Part shown: piece after piece, positions 59,100 through 64,000 of the stretch
Numbering within the stretch: the first letter of the stretch is position 1
Layout of the letters: each line of letters opens with the position of its first letter
NCBI GenBank assembly: GCA_023897205.1
Contig: JAHWDD010000001.1
Location: 7,006,001 to 7,070,000, forward strand
Source of the DNA: Exophiala sp. HKRS030
Taxonomy: Eukaryota > Ascomycota > Eurotiomycetes > Chaetothyriales > Herpotrichiellaceae
DNA length: 64,000 nucleotides
Reading direction: 5' to 3'
The notes under the pieces: model-generated
The model's input: the letters and a program-made list of their open reading frames with translations, nothing else
Database searches by the model: none
Told to the model about the DNA's origin: nothing
Translations under genes and position numbers: made by a program

Positions 59100-59798
59100 T
59101 CACGAAAGACTAAATCCCTCCTGGCCCTGGATTTCTACAACGTTTCCACTTGGGTCCTCAACCCAGATCAGGGCAGTGTTTGTCTCTGTAAGGAGTGCAA
59201 AGATCGTATCCTGCTCAGCTTGATCCAGGGCTGCCAGGTCTGCATATGGTGGCATATCGACGGTTGGAGGTGCCCCGAAAGGTTTGATGATTTTAGCACC
59301 GACAGCCTCGAGCCTTTTCTGCGCCACTTCAATGTCGGGAACAATCATCCCAATGTGATGGAGTCCGTTGGTAGTAGTCTGGACATCCCAGCCGACGCCT
59401 TCAGTCGAGAGGAACTCCACCATGCCATACCGATTGTTCTTATCGCGGTTCATTTCTGAAGCTGCTTGAAATCCAGTTCCATTCCTTCCACCGGCACTGT
59501 GTCCCATATAGGTGATACTGAGATGTTCAGAAACATACTGGGTGAATATGTGTCGTAGGCCGAAGACTTTGCTGTACCAGTCGATGCTCTCGGTTGTGTT
59601 CTTGACTTTGATACAGAGGTGATTGACAAAGTAACCAAGCGTGGCAGGGTCGGAGGAGTTATCTGACCCAAGTTTGAAGTCAGGGTAAGTTAGACTGGTG
59701 GCGCTATCAGCTTGACGCGACATCACATGAGGATCGCAGGCTGAAATCAACTGTGGTGTGGCCAGGAAGCTGGAAATGAGAAGTTTTGAGAAATGCAT
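59100..59798 (-). CDS. Secreted VOC-superfamily protein, glyoxalase I-like
   Basis: Single exon, 232 residues. A signal peptide (MHFSKLLISSFLATPQLISA) is followed by a vicinal-oxygen-chelate module: NHLCIKVKNTTESIDWYSKVFGLRH, a middle part with RYGMVEFLSTEGVGWDV, then NGLHHIGMIVPDIEVAQKRLEAVGAKII and IWVEDPSGNVVEIQG. His in NHLCIKV and GLHHIGM and the final Glu in VVEIQG fit the lactoylglutathione-lyase metal sites. Typical glyoxalase I is cytosolic; the signal peptide here suggests export, so a true methylglyoxal role is unproven. Confidence 0.85.
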   Translation of the reverse strand: MHFSKLLISSFLATPQLISACDPHVMSRQADSATSLTYPDFKLGSDNSSDPATLGYFVNHLCIKVKNTTESIDWYSKVFGLRHIFTQYVSEHLSITYMGHSAGGRNGTGFQAASEMNRDKNNRYGMVEFLSTEGVGWDVQTTTNGLHHIGMIVPDIEVAQKRLEAVGAKIIKPFGAPPTVDMPPYADLAALDQAEQDTIFALLTETNTALIWVEDPSGNVVEIQGQEGFSLS

Positions 59799-60247
59799 TT
59801 TCGGTCAAGTATTTGCAGGATCGCTGTGTTGTGCTTGCTTGCCAGAAGACGCAACATCCAGACGACGGATACCATTCTTATATACTCTTTCCATACTCTG
59901 GGTTGCCATCCTGGCCGAAAGCTCGACAGTCGTTGATTAATCTGTGATCTTGGGCAAGACAGATTCACTACAGCCGCTCTTAAAACCGCAGATATTGTGA
60001 AACTCAGACTGCCTCCACACCACTCCAGGGTTGGTGGTAGATCTGAGTTTGCCGGCCCTGTGGCGGTCTGAGGAAGCACGGGTAGTCGTGGGTAGTCTAA
60101 GAAACAGATCATACCCCAGCTGTGGCCACTGCACCCACTTACTGCTAACCGCACCATATTCGTAGTAAGAAGTATTCTGTAGATGAGTGCTGTACCCTTG
60201 ATCGACAAACGTCGGAATTCAAACGAACCACACCACAGTCGAAATGC
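59799..60247. other. Intergenic 450 bp upstream of the VOC gene
   Basis: Promoter side of the VOC gene (minus strand). A 153-codon minus-strand frame (59747-60208) overlaps the VOC start and lacks any motif. One copy of a 21-bp repeat lies here. Confidence 0.4.
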
Positions 60248-60703
60248 TTAGGGTCTTGGCCTTCCAACTACTCTCCCCAGCAATTTGCCAGCCTGCTCGC
60301 TGGTGTAAGGCCCGTTCGTGTTGTCGAAAGCCGCCTGGAGCTGTCGAGAGTCAGATCTACTGCTCTGGTCATGAGGACATAGACCAAGTTTGGTAGATAA
60401 ACTCCAAAATCAACCAAACTTCGTGCTGCCTTGAGCTTTTCTTCCAATCCTTTGGTGGTCTTCAGCGCCATCTGAGTAATTCTGAAAATACATTCAGATT
60501 TGCAGTCGAACACATACGTCTTGGAAAAGGTTCGCCTGCTGGTTCATGACCGAAATCTTGGTTAAAGGGTGAGGGGGCACTCGGACCACGAGAAGGAGCT
60601 TCGGGCAGGCCGATAGGGCTCACCAAGGCCACCCATGGAGGCTGTGAATCTGATCAACGACAACCATTTGATTGGGAATCCTTACAGCCGCTCTTAAAGC
60701 CGC
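59969..60703 (+). repeat. Two copies of a 21-bp direct repeat
   Basis: TACAGCCGCTCTTAAAACCGC at 59969-59989 recurs at 60683-60703 with one mismatch, in the same orientation. They flank the small gene at 60.25-60.55 kb and could be shared regulatory sites or duplication debris. Confidence 0.5.
60248..60547 (-). CDS. Small unrecognised gene, one probable frameshift
   Basis: Exon 1 60518-60547 (MNQQANLFQD), a 46-bp intron (GTATGT..ACTCAG), exon 2 60248-60471. If one base is added near GG 60367-60368, the second exon reads MALKTTKGLEEKLKAARSLV, then FGVYLPNLVYVLM, and ends in EQAGKLLGRVVGRPRP: 84 residues with closed phases. The text looks protein-like (amphipathic helix, then a hydrophobic strand), and the intron has good ends. 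No family recognised. The frameshift resembles those elsewhere in the window. Confidence 0.45.
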
Positions 60704-60912
60704 TGAGAAATCACTGATCATTTTTGGCCCCTAGGTAGCACGCCAGCGGACGAGCTAACTAGCGAAGCACCCCAGAAAGGGACTGTGAGCATATATCTGC
60801 CCTGGCCTCATTACCAGCCATCCGACGGTGATGTGCAACCCCTTCTCGCTTGCTTGAAATTTCAGTGGTGTATGTTTGATTGAAAAGGTACCATGATATG
60901 TCATGATGCTTG
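60548..60912. other. Intergenic 365 bp
   Basis: Promoter side of the small gene, with the second 21-bp repeat copy. No other feature seen. Confidence 0.3.
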
Positions 60913-61364
60913 TTATTGGCCCTCAGCTACAATATTGGCACAAACTCGAGCTACTTCGTTATCACCACGCGCCAAAACGATATCAAACCCCGGAAAATCA
61001 GTGCAGAGCTCCCACTGCCGCCATGTTTCCCATTCCCATAGATCATCTCCCGTGATATCAGAGCCATCTAAATTCGAAGGAAGGGCATTGTAGTAGTTAT
61101 CAACAGTTGGACCTTGCGTAGACCGGGCAAGTTGCTTAACCTGAGACTCGCCTGAGCCGATGGTGTTCAAGAAGGAAGCCACGTTATCTTTGATGGCAGT
61201 CTGTTGAGTTCATCCTCGTATCTGGATATGGCATTGGTCCTCTGACACGTTGATACTATTGGTTTTTTGGGCTCGATTAGAGGAACACTGTATCGTTGAT
61301 ACTCGTGAACCATGATGGCCGTGACGCCTAGGCGTAATACGCCATTCTGAACATGCTTCTTCAA
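60913..61364 (-). pseudogene. Coding-looking fragment, unrecognised
   Basis: Two overlapping minus-strand frames read together: one containing TNAISRYEDEL, the other TAIKDNVASFLNTIGSGESQ through DDLWEWETWRQWELC to a stop at 60913. The shift is again a loss of one base (near 61205), and one added C gives DELQQTAIKDN. I find neither a start nor an upstream domain, since the transporter stop lies only 74 bp away. It may be the broken end of a former gene, or a small gene with an unrecognised first exon. Confidence 0.3.
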
Positions 61365-61437
61365 TCTTCCATGTCGTCGGACCTATCGCGCTATCGCCCG
61401 GCTAATCGATCAGATCAACGGAACGAGTCATCATTCT

Positions 61438-63061
61438 TCAATCCTCTCTGCGCGGCGGCCGGCCCCAAACCTCGTCGGCATCCTTCTTGCCTTTTGTCTC
61501 CGGCACATACCAAGCCACAAAGACAAAGGAAACGGCGGCAATCCCAGCAAAGACGAAATACACCGTGCCCTTGCCAAGTTTCTCATTGACTAAGGGGAAG
61601 AACTGAGCGACGATGAATGTAGCGATCCAATTGGCGGCCAAGGCCCACGACTGCGTGGCACCAACGGCTTCCGGGCCGACAAGTTCAGAAGCCAGGATGA
61701 ATGGGACTGGGCCGAGGGCGAAGGCGAAACTCGCGACGAACAAGAGCACGGCGACAGCGGACAAAAGGGAGATGGCGGCGCGGATGCCGACGGCTAAAAG
61801 CACGCTGGAAACGCCCATGCCGGCGATGCTGGTGAGGAGGACCGGTTTCCGGCCTAGTGTGTCGGCGAGAGGTGCGAAGCCTGTGGTTGCAATGACGTTG
61901 AGAACAGACACGAGGATGTTGAGGAGTGCCGAGTTGGATTCGAGCAGGTCGGCGAGCAGAGATACCCCGTACATGATGATGCTGTTGATCCCGCACAATT
62001 GTTGTGCGACCATCACGACGACGACGGCGAGGATGGCCCGGTTGTGCTCGGGAGAGCGGAGGACTCCGATTATACCGATGGGAGAGGCGCGGGTGCTGGT
62101 TGGGGCTTCAGATGTGGAGAGGAGATTTTGTTGTTCTTCTGTTGACATGGAGTACGTATGTCAGTGAGAGGGGAAGAGAGGGAGGGAGGACCGGTGATTA
62201 GATACGTACCATCGTCTTCTGCTGCTCCCCAAGCAGAGGCTTCGTCTTCGATGTTGACAGTCGAACCTCTGATCTTCTTTAGGTCGCTCCTTGCCTGTGC
62301 AGCATGCCCGTTCTCTGCATTCCACTTGGGACTATCCACGGCAGCAATCAGACCTATGGCTTGAAGTAGCCCGATCAGGCCTGCTACGGCGAGGATGATA
62401 CGCCAGAGTGAATCACGGCTGAGGAAGTATCCCAAGACCTGTGTGATGAAAATGCCCATGTTGGTCATGATCTGTGTGAACGCGCCGAAGAAACCTTTCT
62501 CACTTGGAGGCGCGATCTCAGAGATGTAGATTGGGACAACCACAACCGATACTCCGGCTCCTAGACCTGAGATGAAGCGACCTAGGGCCAGAACGGCGAT
62601 GCTTGGCGACAATGCCTCGGCGATAGGGCCGACGACCAGAAGAGCAGTGTTGTATCGCATAACAACGAGTCGTCCATACCGAGCTGCCAACGAGCCGGCT
62701 GCTAAAGCTCCGATGAGACCGCCGAGTGTGAATATCGAGGAAACCAGTCCTAGCTGTGTTGTGTTCATTGGAATACATTGTGGTAGTGATGATGACGATG
62801 AACTCTCAGATTTGCCAAGTGATTTTCTCACGCAGGTGATGACTTCTTGAGGAGCGTTGAGCTCAGCCTGACATTTTGTTAGTACGACGGATAGAGCGTC
62901 ATTCTGGACGTTTCCCTTGGCTTCCATGCGGTGAGGGACACAATAGATCTTACCAAGTGGTAGCCGAAAAGGAGAGGTCCAAGAGTTGCCGTAAGCAATA
63001 GGTAGAGGAAGAATGGCGTCAGCTGTCGAGACCAGGACTGGAATTTGGTTATGAGGCCCAT
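61438..63061 (-). CDS. MFS sugar-porter transporter (Vps73/YBR241C-like)
   Basis: Exons 62954-63061, 62210-62867 and 61438-62138 with introns of 86 and 71 bp; 488 residues and twelve predicted membrane helices. Sugar-porter motifs are seen: LLFGYHLAELNAP in helix 1, RYGRLVVMR, GRFISGLGAGVSVVVVPIYISEIAP, the central DSPKW in place of PESPRW, QQLCGINSIIMYG in helix 7, DTLGRKP and PETKG near the C-terminus. The short form without a long tail and the helix 1 text resemble yeast Vps73/YBR241C, vacuolar-type transporters; substrate is unknown. Ser-rich loop (SSSSSS) between helices 1 and 2. Divergent from the next gene over 540 bp. Confidence 0.92.
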
Positions 63062-63601
63062 TGTGCATGCACTGGCTGGAAGAGCGGTTGCCCTTCCCTT
63101 TGGACAGCACGGTCTGCGAGCAGAAAGGGTTTATGCAAGGTTGACGGCGAAGAAGTTGTAGGAGCTCGAATTGACGAATTGCGGGGAGGGTTGCCTCTCA
63201 ACGGCGATGCACGTAGGGAGGTACGTGTGAAGATGTCTCACTCAGTCACGCTCGGTGAGCTGAAATGCCTCGTGATCAGCTCAGACAAACCTATTTGAAA
63301 GCGACGAGGGAGCGGAATTGGCGTTGAGGATTCAAGTTCGTTTCCCGCCCTCCTGATGAGGACATTGATGAGACCACGACGTCAAAGTTGGAGTTCAAGA
63401 AAGGCCGTCTTAGGTAAGCGTCCCGTGATTTGGCGCATTTTAAGCGAATCGCGTCGAGTCACGCGTGAAACACGCCAAAATTGTCGCCCCCAGCGCTCCA
63501 ACTCCGAACATCAAACCTTTCTCGCTACGTTTGTCGCTCTTTTGCACCAAAGCTTACAACCGTCGGAATTGTAGAATTGCCGCTATCACACTCTCGGCAT
63601 C
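63062..63601. promoter_or_regulatory. Divergent promoter region, transporter and acidic protein
   Basis: 540 bp between outward starts. No gene called and no strong motif noted. Confidence 0.5.
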
Positions 63602-64000
63602 ATGCCAAAGTTCGTCAACTTGGACGACGATGAGGTTGATGATTATGTCGATGATAATTTTATAAAGGCTGGTTCTGAAGATGAATCCGACGACGACATT
63701 CATCATGAGGAGGAAAACGCAGAAGACGTGGAAGAGTCCATCGGGCAAAATACTCAAGACAACAGTACGCTAACTTGACTGTGCTGGTACCAAATACTAT
63801 ATCGCTGCTGACAGTCTGTAGTGGAAGTAGCAGAATCACCATTGGCGCTGGCCGAACCTCCGCTAGGTGGACCTCCAGCAATTGAAGCCCGTGCTGCCGA
63901 ACGAGTACAGCAACCTCGCATCATAAAACGACGCGGCCCATATCGGTCAGGCTTACAATTCGCCCCCGGCGTACCCTGCCATGGATGTGTCACTACTTTG
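63602..64000 (+). CDS. Acidic protein, 3' partial, unknown function
   Basis: Exon 1 63602-63764 and exon 2 from 63822, intron 57 bp (GTACGC..CTGTAG); the gene continues beyond the right edge. It starts MPKFVNLDDDEVDDYVDD, an Asp/Glu-rich region, then Pro/Ala-rich LAEPPLGGPPAIEARAAERV, basic RIIKRRGPYR, and PGVPCHGCVTT with a CxxC-type pair. The profile suggests a nuclear protein, perhaps with a zinc-binding part to come. No family recognised from the visible 115 residues. Confidence 0.6.

Noticed and set aside
59747..60208. 153-codon minus-strand frame over the VOC start
   Set aside because: It overlaps the VOC signal peptide in another phase and has no recognisable content.

Overview
The window is nuclear DNA of a filamentous ascomycete (Pezizomycotina). 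Genes are dense and on both strands, coding regions are interrupted by short introns (46-117 bp) with GT..AG ends and CTAAC/CTGAC-type branch sites, and many products are ascomycete-specific (Zn2Cys6 regulator, Fig1, flavin-carrier/TRP-like protein, Mit1-type remodeller, GA4-desaturase-like enzyme). A eurotiomycete such as a chaetothyrialean black yeast is possible, but the sequence alone does not settle it. I support about 26 protein genes, two of them cut by the window edges. I see no rRNA, tRNA, CRISPR array or intact transposon.

Layout. 0-13.5 kb: XRCC2-like recombinase (partial), cytochrome b5-fused sphingolipid delta-8 desaturase, then three same-strand genes (ATP-grasp ligase, Baeyer-Villiger monooxygenase, Zn2Cys6 regulator) that look like a small accessory cluster, a small membrane protein and a CYP52-like P450. 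15.5-32.2 kb is mostly housekeeping: MAM33, TMA16, EXO1, FIG1, dihydroorotase (URA4), mitochondrial rRNA methyltransferase MRM1 and the chromatin remodeller Mit1. 34.6-47.4 kb: flavin-carrier/TRP-like membrane protein, PRISE-type reductase, ELYS-like nuclear-pore protein, a possible small secreted Cys-rich protein, type-B carboxylesterase, GA4-desaturase-like oxygenase and GH13 alpha-glucosidase. 49.8-57.3 kb: phosphoketolase and SMC4. 57.3-64 kb is gene-poor: an AT-rich island with organelle-like codon use, a secreted VOC/glyoxalase protein, a small unrecognised gene, a coding-looking fragment, a sugar-porter MFS transporter and the start of an acidic protein gene.

The most striking property of the window is a repeated defect. 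Eleven genes have their reading frame broken at twelve places. In every case one extra G or C in a run of G or C restores an uninterrupted, family-conserved protein and makes the exon arithmetic close exactly. Losing EXO1, Mit1, ELYS, FLC and phosphoketolase together is implausible, so under-called G/C homopolymers in the assembly are the leading explanation. I annotate these as functional genes with frameshifts, not as pseudogenes. Gene models that ignore this will be split or truncated.

Functionally the window mixes DNA repair and chromosome structure (XRCC2, EXO1, SMC4, Mit1), pyrimidine synthesis, mitochondrial maintenance, membrane lipid and ion biology, and peripheral carbon metabolism (phosphoketolase, alpha-glucosidase, sugar porter).
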